A stretch of DNA of 64,000 bases from Usitatibacter rugosus (GTDB taxonomy: Bacteria; Pseudomonadota; Gammaproteobacteria; Burkholderiales; Usitatibacteraceae). A program made the position numbers and the translations under genes. Shown here in pieces: positions 5,862 to 13,249 of the stretch (positions are counted from its first letter, which is position 1; each line of letters opens with the position of its first letter). The notes beneath the pieces were generated by a model that worked only from the letters and a program-made list of their open reading frames with translations, ran no database searches and had not been told where the DNA came from. The stretch spans positions 3,565,419-3,629,418 of the forward strand of contig NZ_CP053069.1 of NCBI RefSeq assembly GCF_013003965.1, written 5' to 3'.

Positions 5862-8021
5862 TCACACCTTCTTCAATTCGTCGGCCGTGAAGGGTAGCGT
5901 GCGAATGCGCTTCCCGGTCGCAGCGAACACGGCATTCATGATCGCCGGCGCCACGTTCAACGCTCCCGGCTCACCATGCCCGCCCCAGAACCCGCCCGTG
6001 GGAACGAACACCGTCTCCACCTTCGGCATCTCCGGCATCTTCGGCAGCGGGAAGTCGTGGAAGTTGGACTCCTGCACGCGCCCATCCTTGATGTGGTGCG
6101 CCTGGTAGAACTGCCCGATGCAATAGATCACGTTGCCTTCGGCCTGAGCGCGGCACGCATCGGGGTTCACGACGTAACCCGAGTCGATGGCGAACACGAC
6201 GCGATGCACCTTGATCTCGCCCGCGGGATTCACCGACACCTCCGCGGCCATCGCCGTGAAGCTGCCGAAGCCGTCCGATTGCGCAATGCCGCGGAAGACA
6301 CCCGCCGGCAGCGGTGTGCCCCAGTTCGCGGCTTTCGCGCACGCCTCGAGCACCAGGCGGTTCTTGTCGTCGGGCTTCAGCATCGCGAGGCGGAAGGCGA
6401 GCGGGTCCTTGCCCGCGGCAGCCGCCACTTCGTCGATGAAGCATTCGCGATAGAACGAGTTCTGCAGCCCCGGAGCGCGCCAGAAGCCGACCGGCACGTG
6501 CGGGTTCTTCTGCGCGTACTCGCAGAGCTGGTTGGGGATGGTGTACGTCATGTCCGAGAAGGTGCGCACCGCCGTGAAGTCGATGCCCTTCTGGATGCCC
6601 TCGGGACGCAGCAGCGCCAGGATCGAGGGACACGCGATCGTCGACTGGAACGCGGTCACGTTGCCGTCCTTGTCGAGCGCCGCCTTCATGCGCACGAGCG
6701 AGACCGGGCGATAGAAGCCGTGCTGCATGTCTTCCTCGCGCGACCAGATCATCTTGACCGGCTTGCCCTTGAACTCCTTGGCGATGATCACGCACTGCTT
6801 CACGTAGTCCTGCGGCGCACCGCGACGGCCGAAGCCGCCGCCCAGCATCATCTTGTGCACCTCGCACTGCTCCAGCGGCAGGCCGGAAGCTTCCGACGCG
6901 GCGGCGATCGACGCCTCGCCGTTCTGCGTGGAGGTCCACACGTGGAGCATGCCGTCGTCCTTGAACCACGCGGTGCCGGTCATCGGCTCCATCGTCGCGT
7001 GCGAGAGGTAGGGTGAGTAGTACTCGGCCTCGACGACTTTCACGGCGGCGGCGAGTGCGGCGGGCGTATCACCCGTCGCGCGCGCGGTGGGCAGGCCCTT
7101 CTCGTCCAGGCCGGCCTTCAGCATGGCCTTGATGGAATCGTCCGAGACCTTGCCGTTGGCGCCCTCGTCCCACTCGATCTTGAGCGCCTTCACGGCCTCG
7201 TTGGCGCGCCACCAGTTGTCGGCGACCACCGCGACGAAGTCGGAGCCCTTCACCACGCCCTTCACGCCGCGCATCTTCATCACGGCGCTGTCGTCGACAC
7301 TCTTCACCTTGCCAAGGAAGACGGGGCTCTGCGCGATGGACGCGTGCAGCATTCCGGGCAGCATCACGTCGACGCCGAACACGGGCTTGCCGAGGACCTT
7401 GTCGGGAATATCGAGGCGAGCGATGTCCTTGCCGGCGATCTTCCAGTCCTTGGGATCCTTCAGCTTGACCGTCTTCTCGTCGGGCGGCGTGCGCTTGGCC
7501 GCGGCGGCCGCGACCTTTCCGTACGAAAGCTTGCGCTTGGACGGGCCGTGCGTGATCACTCCGTTGGTGACCGTGCAATCGGCCGCGGAAACTTTCCACT
7601 GCTCGGCAGCAGCGCCGACCAGCATCTCGCGCGCGGATGCGCCCGCCTTGCGAAGGTATTCCTGCGACGTGCGCACGCCGGCGCTGCCGCCCGTGGACAT
7701 GGAGCCCCAGACGCGCTTGCGTTTCACGTGCTCGTTGGGCGAGGCGTATTCCCAGCCCACCTTGGACCAGTCGCACTCGAGCTCTTCGACGACGAGCTGC
7801 ACCAGGCCCGTGAGCGAGCCCTGGCCCATCTCGGAGCGGGCGACGCGGATGGTGACCTTGTCGTCCGGATAGATGAGGATCCACGCCGTCACCTCCGACG
7901 GCGCGGCACCGGCCTTTTGCGCGAAGGCGCTGCCGGGGATGGCGAACTCGAGCGTGAGCGCGGCGCCGGTGGCGGCCGAGCCCTGGATGAATGTGCGGCG
8001 GGAAACGGTGAGCGTCGTCAT
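5862..8021 (-). CDS. molybdopterin-binding subunit of an IorB-type aldehyde/isoquinoline oxidoreductase
   Basis: A 719-residue large subunit of the xanthine dehydrogenase family. The start at 8021 gives MTTLTVSRRTFIQGSAATGA, a Tat leader, so the enzyme is periplasmic or membrane-facing. Family features include IRVARSEMGQGSLTGL near residue 65, the molybdopterin contact GGGFGRRGAPQDYVKQ mid-protein, VPVGFWRAPG, and the C-terminal MNAVFAATGKRIRTLPFT. These enzymes hydroxylate aldehydes or N-heterocycles and pass electrons through a 2Fe-2S subunit to a cytochrome. The 2Fe-2S partner lies directly upstream; soxX, a cytochrome gene, follows after 20 bases. The substrate is unknown. Confidence 0.92.
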   Translation of the reverse strand: MTTLTVSRRTFIQGSAATGAALTLEFAIPGSAFAQKAGAAPSEVTAWILIYPDDKVTIRVARSEMGQGSLTGLVQLVVEELECDWSKVGWEYASPNEHVKRKRVWGSMSTGGSAGVRTSQEYLRKAGASAREMLVGAAAEQWKVSAADCTVTNGVITHGPSKRKLSYGKVAAAAAKRTPPDEKTVKLKDPKDWKIAGKDIARLDIPDKVLGKPVFGVDVMLPGMLHASIAQSPVFLGKVKSVDDSAVMKMRGVKGVVKGSDFVAVVADNWWRANEAVKALKIEWDEGANGKVSDDSIKAMLKAGLDEKGLPTARATGDTPAALAAAVKVVEAEYYSPYLSHATMEPMTGTAWFKDDGMLHVWTSTQNGEASIAAASEASGLPLEQCEVHKMMLGGGFGRRGAPQDYVKQCVIIAKEFKGKPVKMIWSREEDMQHGFYRPVSLVRMKAALDKDGNVTAFQSTIACPSILALLRPEGIQKGIDFTAVRTFSDMTYTIPNQLCEYAQKNPHVPVGFWRAPGLQNSFYRECFIDEVAAAAGKDPLAFRLAMLKPDDKNRLVLEACAKAANWGTPLPAGVFRGIAQSDGFGSFTAMAAEVSVNPAGEIKVHRVVFAIDSGYVVNPDACRAQAEGNVIYCIGQFYQAHHIKDGRVQESNFHDFPLPKMPEMPKVETVFVPTGGFWGGHGEPGALNVAPAIMNAVFAATGKRIRTLPFTADELKKV

Positions 8022-8029
8022 GGCGGGCC

Positions 8030-8500
8030 TCACGCTTTCTGCGCGGCGGGTTTGCCGCCGGCGGCCACGGAATGGATCGCCTTGCGCACGCGCGCATAGG
8101 TGCCACAGCGGCAGAGGTTGGTCATCGCCTCGTCGATCTGCGCGTCGGTCGGGTTCGGGTGCTTCTTCAGCAGCGCGACCGCGGCCATCATCATCCCGGC
8201 CTGGCAGTAGCCGCATTGCGGAACCGCATGCTCGATCCACGCCTTCTGCACCTTGTGCAGGCCGGGCTTCGACAGGCCTTCGATCGTGAGCACCTTCTTG
8301 CCGGCGACCGAGCCGCACGGCGTGATGCACGAGCGCACCGGCTCGCCATCCACATGCACGGTGCACGCACCGCATTGCGCGATGCCGCAGCCGTATTTGG
8401 TGCCCATCAGCTTCAGCTCGTCGCGAAGGGCCCACAGCAACGGCATCTCCTCCTCGACGTCCAGTTTCTGGGCTTTTCCGTTGACCGAAATCGGGATCAT
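8030..8500 (-). CDS. 2Fe-2S subunit of an IorA-type molybdenum hydroxylase
   Basis: A 156-residue two-domain iron-sulfur protein. The N-terminal plant-ferredoxin-like cluster uses Cys38, Cys43, Cys46 and Cys58 ([17 protein letters not shown]...SC). The C-terminal helical domain binds a second cluster through Cys96, Cys99, Cys130 and Cys132 (QCGYCQAG and CRCGTY). The start is the ATG at 8500 opening [12 protein letters not shown]; a longer frame upstream adds a low-complexity stretch with no family match. It carries electrons from the molybdenum centre of the large subunit encoded 8 bases downstream. It heads the apparent operon that continues into soxXYZA. Confidence 0.93.
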   Translation of the reverse strand: MIPISVNGKAQKLDVEEEMPLLWALRDELKLMGTKYGCGIAQCGACTVHVDGEPVRSCITPCGSVAGKKVLTIEGLSKPGLHKVQKAWIEHAVPQCGYCQAGMMMAAVALLKKHPNPTDAQIDEAMTNLCRCGTYARVRKAIHSVAAGGKPAAQKA

Positions 8501-8593
8501 CGTGGCGCTCCTGGCTCTAGGCTCGGGGGAAGAGGGGATTCTCCTCCAACGGGGGCTCGGCGGGGAAGACATCGATGCTTGATACGTGATGGA

Positions 8594-9260
8594 CTAAACA
8601 GTCGAGGAGGACGAGGGGGTCGGTAGGCCTTTTTTCGTCGATTCCGGACTCGGGGGATTGGGGACTTCGGGATACTTATGTGTGTTGATGTCACTTGCGA
8701 CGGCTGAAGGTGGAGCATTGACGGTTGCTACATGAGGCCGCACTCCGACTCGAGCGGTTCATTCCCCCGCTCCTCCATCGAGAAAAAAGTCCTACGCGAC
8801 CCCCTGTCCTCCGCGACCGGCCGGATGTGATCACCTTCAGCGACGCACGATGGTCCGACCGCGATCCCCGGTTCGTGGATGAATGTCCGAACTTCCCCTG
8901 AGTTAGAGGCATGAGGGTCCGACGCCGATCCCGTGATTTCGAAACGTGAGGGTCCAGCCTCCGAACGTCGATCCGTGATTTCGAAACGTGAAGATCCAGC
9001 CTCCGAACATCGATCCCGTCCCTCGTATCAAAACTAGCCGCGGGGGACAGGGGGTCGCGTAGGACTTTTTTCTCGATGGAGGACCGGGGGAATGAACCGT
9101 TCGCGTCGGAGTGGGGCGGAATGTGACAGCCTCAAATGCAAGGCTCACAACCGTCGTAAGTGACGTCAACGTATTGATGCGTCACGAAGGCCACGATCCC
9201 CCGAGTCCGGAATCGACGAAAAAAGGCCTACCGACCCCCTCGTCCCCCTCGACTGTTCAG
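8594..9260. repeat. 667-bp compound palindromic element, non-coding
   Basis: The 762-base gap between the iorA-like gene and the gene ending at 9263 contains no credible gene but is highly structured. Two arms of 222 bases (8594-8815 and 9039-9260) are inverted copies. The outer 63 bases match with about three differences, and the match continues through the arms. Each arm is itself built of two oppositely oriented copies of a roughly 55-base module (GGACAGGGGGTCG, GTAGG, T-run, TCGA), giving four modules in the order forward, reverse, forward, reverse. The 223-base spacer holds a tandem repeat. The right end stops 3 bases from the neighbouring stop codon. Bases 8501-8593 hold nothing I recognise. 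Confidence 0.9.
8927..9011. repeat. tandem duplication of a 42/43-base unit inside the palindrome spacer
   Basis: Two near-identical units, 8927-8969 and 8970-9011, contain GTGATTTCGAAACGTGA followed by TCCAGCCTCCGAAC. A third, decayed unit seems to precede them (ATGAGGGTCCGACGCCGATC at 8911-8930). TTCGAA at each unit centre is itself palindromic. Confidence 0.8.
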
Positions 9261-9262
9261 GA

Positions 9263-10333
9263 CTACCGACGAGCCGGCGGATAGGGCGGCAACGGAGCCG
9301 TACCGCGTTGCACGGTAAGGCCGGACCAATCCCGCGTCGCGATCGCGGTGTTGAGCACGCCGCGATACTGGGTCTGCAACTGTTGTTCGTAAGGCGACGT
9401 CTGGTAATACGCGAGGAAGTCGGGAAGATTCCCCGCGTCGCAGTGCCCCTGGAATGCGCACGCCTGGAGGATGCGGGGGTTGTTGTCGCCACACGGGTAG
9501 CCGTAGTCGCACGCCATGAGCGTGAAGGCATTCGAGAGCGCTCGGCCCTCGACGGGCGTGGGATCGGGGCCGAGGCGCAGCGTCACATCGCGGAAACCCG
9601 TACCGAGCACGCGGCCGGCGAGGACGAGGGCCTCGGGGTCGGCGCTGCCGATGGCGGTGCGAAGCGCGTCCACCTGCCCATCCGAGAGCGTGGGGCCGCC
9701 GCGCGCGCCGGAAGCGCGACGCTCCTGCCACAGCTCCTGCTCGATCTGGATCACGCGCGCGGAGGGACTGCCGGCGGCGACGGCGTCACCGAGGCGTTTC
9801 GAGAGATCGGCTTCCGTGGTGACGATGCCGCTCAGGCCGACACACTTGTCTTCACCCAATTGCTCCAGGGCGGCGACACGCTTGGCCTTCGTAGGATCCG
9901 TTTCCGGAAGCGAGGCGACGAACTCGCGCTGGGGCGTGAGATCCGGCGCACGCTGCGCGGGACCGCGGCGGTCGGAGATCGTGGCGCAGGCGCGGAGGAT
10001 GCGGTACTGCACGTACTGGCCTTCGGCGGTTTGTCCTTCAGGCGAATTGGCGAGGCGATCGTAGAGCGCCTTGTAGGACCGGGCGACCGCGAGCTCCCCG
10101 GAGAGCGAAAGCTTGGCGGGCGTGGCGCGGCCGCCGGCCTGCGGGGCGATGCCCGGGGCGCCAGGGCGGGCACCCACGACGCCGCTACCCCCCGAGCCCT
10201 GCGCGACCTGCGCGCTGGAGGGCACGGAAGCGGCCTTGGCGCCGTCGGACGGTGCCGACGATTCGCGCCATGCGTAAAACGCAATGACGGCGGCGGCAAC
10301 GATCGCAAGCGGGATGAAACCCTTTGATTTCAT
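9263..10333 (-). CDS. membrane-anchored protein of unknown function, paralogue of 12027-13106
   Basis: A 356-residue protein with an N-terminal transmembrane or signal segment (IPLAIVAAAVIAFYAW), then a Gly/Ala/Pro-rich linker and a mostly helical domain. I recognise no named family. It shares its plan with the protein at 12027-13106: (S/K)-x-KA-(L/I)-YDRL near residue 90, SPEGQTAEG, EADLSKRL against EAEIKSLR, and four cysteines near the C-terminus (ACDYGYPCGDNN, ACAFQGHCD). It also shares the closing RDWS against GDWS. The mature part probably lies outside the cytoplasmic membrane. The two paralogues flank a GMC oxidoreductase gene on the same strand. Confidence 0.8.
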   Translation of the reverse strand: MKSKGFIPLAIVAAAVIAFYAWRESSAPSDGAKAASVPSSAQVAQGSGGSGVVGARPGAPGIAPQAGGRATPAKLSLSGELAVARSYKALYDRLANSPEGQTAEGQYVQYRILRACATISDRRGPAQRAPDLTPQREFVASLPETDPTKAKRVAALEQLGEDKCVGLSGIVTTEADLSKRLGDAVAAGSPSARVIQIEQELWQERRASGARGGPTLSDGQVDALRTAIGSADPEALVLAGRVLGTGFRDVTLRLGPDPTPVEGRALSNAFTLMACDYGYPCGDNNPRILQACAFQGHCDAGNLPDFLAYYQTSPYEQQLQTQYRGVLNTAIATRDWSGLTVQRGTAPLPPYPPARR

Positions 10334-10387
10334 GATGACAGCCTAACGCGGCAGCGGGCGGCGCGACGACCGGCGATACAAATATTT

Positions 10388-10405
10388 ACCACGGTTCGCC
10401 GCGGT
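10388..10405. terminator. intergenic hairpin after the GMC oxidoreductase gene
   Basis: ACCACGG-TTCG-CCGCGGT forms a 7-base stem with one mismatch and a tetraloop, a few bases beyond the stop codon of the gene ending at 10409. There is no T-run on the minus strand, so it may be an RNA-processing or pausing hairpin rather than an intrinsic terminator. Confidence 0.4.
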
Positions 10406-10408
10406 ATT

Positions 10409-12022
10409 TCAGCCGTCATCCTCGAGGATCATGCGCGCGCCTTTTTCCGCGATCATGTACGTCGGCGCGTTGGTGTTGCCCGAAGTGATGCGCGGCATGA
10501 TCGACGCATCGACGACGCGTAACCCTTCGATTCCCCGCACGCGCAGTCGTTCATCGACGACAGCCCTCGGGTCGTGCCCCATCTTGCAGGTGCCCACGGG
10601 GTGGAAGATCGTCGTTCCCAGGTCGCCCGCGGCCTTCACGAGATCGGCGTCGGACTCCACCGCAGGCCCCGGCCGCCATTCCTCGGGGCAATGGGGCTTC
10701 ATCGCGTCGGCGGCCATGATGCGGCGCGTGAAGCGCATGCCCTGCACGGCGACATGCTTGTCCTCCGGCGTGGAGAGGTAGTTGAGCAGGATCTCGGGCG
10801 CGGCGTGCGGATCGGTCGAGGTGATGTGCACGTGGCCGCGCGAGGTCGGCCGCAGGTTGCACACGGAGGGCGTGATCGCGCCGAAGGCATGCAGCGCGTC
10901 GCCGAACTTGTCGAGCGAGAGCGGCTGCACGTGCCACTCCATGTTCGCCGAGGGCTCGTCCTCGTCGCTCTTCGCGAAGGCGCCGAGCTGCGAGGGCGGC
11001 ATGGTGAGCGGCCCTGTCTTCTTCAGGAAATACTCCGCACCCATCAGCGCCTTGTGCCACAGGCTGTTCGCGCGCTGGTTCAGCGTGACGCAACCGTCCA
11101 CCTTGTAGACCATGCGGATCTGCAGGTGGTCGTGGAGGTTGGCGCCGACGCCCTCGAGCTTGTGCACCATCGGGATGTGGTGCCCGGCGAGGAGCTTGCC
11201 CGGCCCGATGCCCGAGAGCTGCAGCAGCTGCGGAGAACCGATGGCGCCGGCGGCGAGGATCACGGCCTTCCGCGCGTTCGCGTGTTGGTCGCCGCCCTGC
11301 CCGTCCACCACGTAGTCGATGCCCTGAGCGCGCTTGTGCCCGTCCTTCACGAGGATGCGCACCTTCTTCGCGTGCGCCTTCTGCACCAGCGTGAGGTTCG
11401 ATCGGCCCAGCGCGGGCCGCAGCCACGCCTTGGTCGCGCTCCAGCGCACGCCGCGCTTCTGGTTCATGTGGAAATAGGCGTTGCCGAAGTTGTCGCCGCG
11501 ATTGAATTCCTCGATCTTCGGGATGCCGGTCTGCGCAGCCGCTTCACGCCACGCATCGAGGATGTCCCAACGCACGCGCGGCGGTTCGACGCGCAGCTCT
11601 CCGCCCGCGCCGTGGAATTCATTGGCGCCGGCGTAGTAGTCCTCCATCCCCTTGAAGAGCGGCAGCACCTCGTCCCACGACCAGCCCGGATTGCCGAGCG
11701 AGGCCCAGTAGTCGTAGTCGCTCTTCTGGCCGCGCATGTAGACCATCGCGTTGATCGAGGAGCAGCCGCCGAGGACCTTGCCGCGCGCGTAGCCGAGCTG
11801 GCGGCCGTTCAGTCCCGGATCGGGCGACGTCTTGAACATCCAGTCCGTTCGCGGATTGCCGATCGTGTAGAGGTAGCCGACCGGGATGTCGATCCAGTAC
11901 CAATTGTCCTGGCCGCCCGCCTCGAGCAGCAGCACGCTCGACTTGCCGTCGGCGGTGAGCCGGTTGGCGAGCAGGCAGCCCGCGCTGCCGGCGCCGACGA
12001 TGATGTAGTCGTAATCGGTCAC
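10409..12022 (-). CDS. GMC-family FAD oxidoreductase (choline dehydrogenase-like)
   Basis: A 537-residue flavoprotein. The FAD-binding motif is at the N-terminus ([17 protein letters not shown]), then GMC signature 1 ([21 protein letters not shown]) and signature 2 ([15 protein letters not shown]). The catalytic pair near the end is His474 in [10 protein letters not shown] and Asn518 in [14 protein letters not shown]. Such enzymes oxidise alcohols, choline or sugars; the substrate here is not evident. The GTG at 12022 is used because it directly precedes [11 protein letters not shown]. It lies 4 bases after the stop of the upstream paralogue gene, so the two are probably cotranscribed. A betaine aldehyde dehydrogenase partner, expected for true BetA, is absent. 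Confidence 0.92.
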   Translation of the reverse strand: MTDYDYIIVGAGSAGCLLANRLTADGKSSVLLLEAGGQDNWYWIDIPVGYLYTIGNPRTDWMFKTSPDPGLNGRQLGYARGKVLGGCSSINAMVYMRGQKSDYDYWASLGNPGWSWDEVLPLFKGMEDYYAGANEFHGAGGELRVEPPRVRWDILDAWREAAAQTGIPKIEEFNRGDNFGNAYFHMNQKRGVRWSATKAWLRPALGRSNLTLVQKAHAKKVRILVKDGHKRAQGIDYVVDGQGGDQHANARKAVILAAGAIGSPQLLQLSGIGPGKLLAGHHIPMVHKLEGVGANLHDHLQIRMVYKVDGCVTLNQRANSLWHKALMGAEYFLKKTGPLTMPPSQLGAFAKSDEDEPSANMEWHVQPLSLDKFGDALHAFGAITPSVCNLRPTSRGHVHITSTDPHAAPEILLNYLSTPEDKHVAVQGMRFTRRIMAADAMKPHCPEEWRPGPAVESDADLVKAAGDLGTTIFHPVGTCKMGHDPRAVVDERLRVRGIEGLRVVDASIMPRITSGNTNAPTYMIAEKGARMILEDDG

Positions 12023-12026
12023 GAGC

Positions 12027-13106
12027 CTACGGCCCGCTGCCGAAGCGCGACACGCTTCCCGGATTGGGCGGCGGGCCGCGTACGAACTGGAAGTAGCTCC
12101 AGTCGCCGGTGCGGATCGCGCGGACGATCTCGGCCGAGTATTCGCCGACAGTCTGGGACTGCGCCGGCGAATGCCCATGGAAGAAGTAGTAGTCGCGCAG
12201 GTTGTCGACCCCGCAGCGCCCTTCGAAGGCGCAGCCGTACGAGACCATGCGATTGTCCTGCCCGCATGAAGCGCCGAACTCGCACGAGGCAAGTTGCCAC
12301 GCGTCGTAGAAGGTCCTCGCATCCACCGGCTGCTCGTTCGGGCCCGCGCGGATGTACATGTCGCCCATCGTGGAAGCCAGGACGGAAGCAACGGTCACCA
12401 TGGCCGCGGGGTCGCCGGTGCGCGCGAGCTGCTGCAGCGATTCGAGCTGCGCGTCCGTGATCGTCGGCAGGTTGCCGGCGCCGGGGCCGGACGAGGGTTT
12501 GACCGTCGCCCAGATCTCGTTCGCGAGCTGCTGCGCCCGCGCCTTGGGATCGCCCGCGGCGGCCGCCTGCTCGCGTAGCGACTTGATCTCGGCCTCGGTA
12601 GTCGTGATGTCGCGAAGGTCGGCGCAACGATCCGTGCCGTTCGTCGTCTCGAACGCAGCGAGGCGGGCCTTGCGGTTCGGATCCTTCTCGGAGACCGAGG
12701 CCATGAACTTCGCCCTCGCTTCGTCCGAGCCCGGGTTCGGGCGGCGCGGGGTCTTTCGGTCCGTGACGTTCGCGCAGGCGGACAGGATCGTCGCGAGGTA
12801 GTGAAGTCCTTCGGGCGTCTGGCCTTCGGGCGTGCTCTTGAGCCGGTCGTAGATGGCCTTCCACGATTTCGGCAGCGCCATCTCGGTGGCGAGCGCCGAA
12901 CGCCGCGACGCCTCGGCGGGTTTGGACGCGGATGCGGCCTGCGGACGGATCTGCAGCACGGTTTCCGGCGCAAACCCCCCGGCGGCGCTGGCCCGGACGT
13001 TGATGTTCGGCACCTTGGACGGCGTCGTATCCCGCCCGTCGCGCAGGAACATGGCCGCGCCGATCGCCACGGCCGCGATGCCGATGGCCACGAGTACACC
13101 CTTCAT
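12027..13106 (-). CDS. membrane-anchored protein of unknown function, paralogue of 9263-10333
   Basis: A 359-residue protein with an N-terminal anchor (LVAIGIAAVAIGAAMFLRDG), a disordered linker and a helical domain of no recognised family. It resembles the protein at 9263-10333 along its length, including KAIYDRLKSTPEGQTPEG, ITTTEAEIKSL, SCEFGASCGQDN, GCAFEGRC and TGDWSYF. The four C-terminal cysteines line up in both, suggesting disulfides in an extracytoplasmic domain. It is the first gene of a minus-strand run with the GMC oxidoreductase, 4 bases apart. Function unknown. Confidence 0.8.
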   Translation of the reverse strand: MKGVLVAIGIAAVAIGAAMFLRDGRDTTPSKVPNINVRASAAGGFAPETVLQIRPQAASASKPAEASRRSALATEMALPKSWKAIYDRLKSTPEGQTPEGLHYLATILSACANVTDRKTPRRPNPGSDEARAKFMASVSEKDPNRKARLAAFETTNGTDRCADLRDITTTEAEIKSLREQAAAAGDPKARAQQLANEIWATVKPSSGPGAGNLPTITDAQLESLQQLARTGDPAAMVTVASVLASTMGDMYIRAGPNEQPVDARTFYDAWQLASCEFGASCGQDNRMVSYGCAFEGRCGVDNLRDYYFFHGHSPAQSQTVGEYSAEIVRAIRTGDWSYFQFVRGPPPNPGSVSRFGSGP

Positions 13107-13146
13107 CGAGCCTCCCTCTTGAAAGAGCTAAGGATGCTAGCCGCGC

Positions 13147-13177
13147 TTGACACCCGCCCGCAAATGGGGCTTAGATA
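13147..13177 (+). promoter_or_regulatory. candidate promoter for the 13250 gene
   Basis: TTGACA at 13147-13152 is a perfect -35 box; TTAGAT at 13171-13176 is a fair -10 with an 18-base spacer. It points to the gene starting at 13250. An AGACGGTCT near-palindrome just downstream (about 13182-13190) could be an operator, which is speculative. Confidence 0.45.
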
Positions 13178-13249
13178 GAACAGACGGTCTTATTCGTCGC
13201 GCAATTAGAACAAATATTCCAAAGCCGTACCTGCTCGGGGAGAATCGCC

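Noticed and set aside
8691-9169. Two short minus-strand reading frames (73 and 88 residues) inside the compound palindrome
   Set aside because: They run through the inverted arms and tandem units, contain repeated HGSTFGGW-type peptides derived from the DNA repeats, and lack ribosome sites.
10409-12022. GMC protein named as choline dehydrogenase BetA
   Set aside because: Catalytic motifs fit the wider GMC family, but betB, betI or choline transport genes are absent, so a specific name is not justified.
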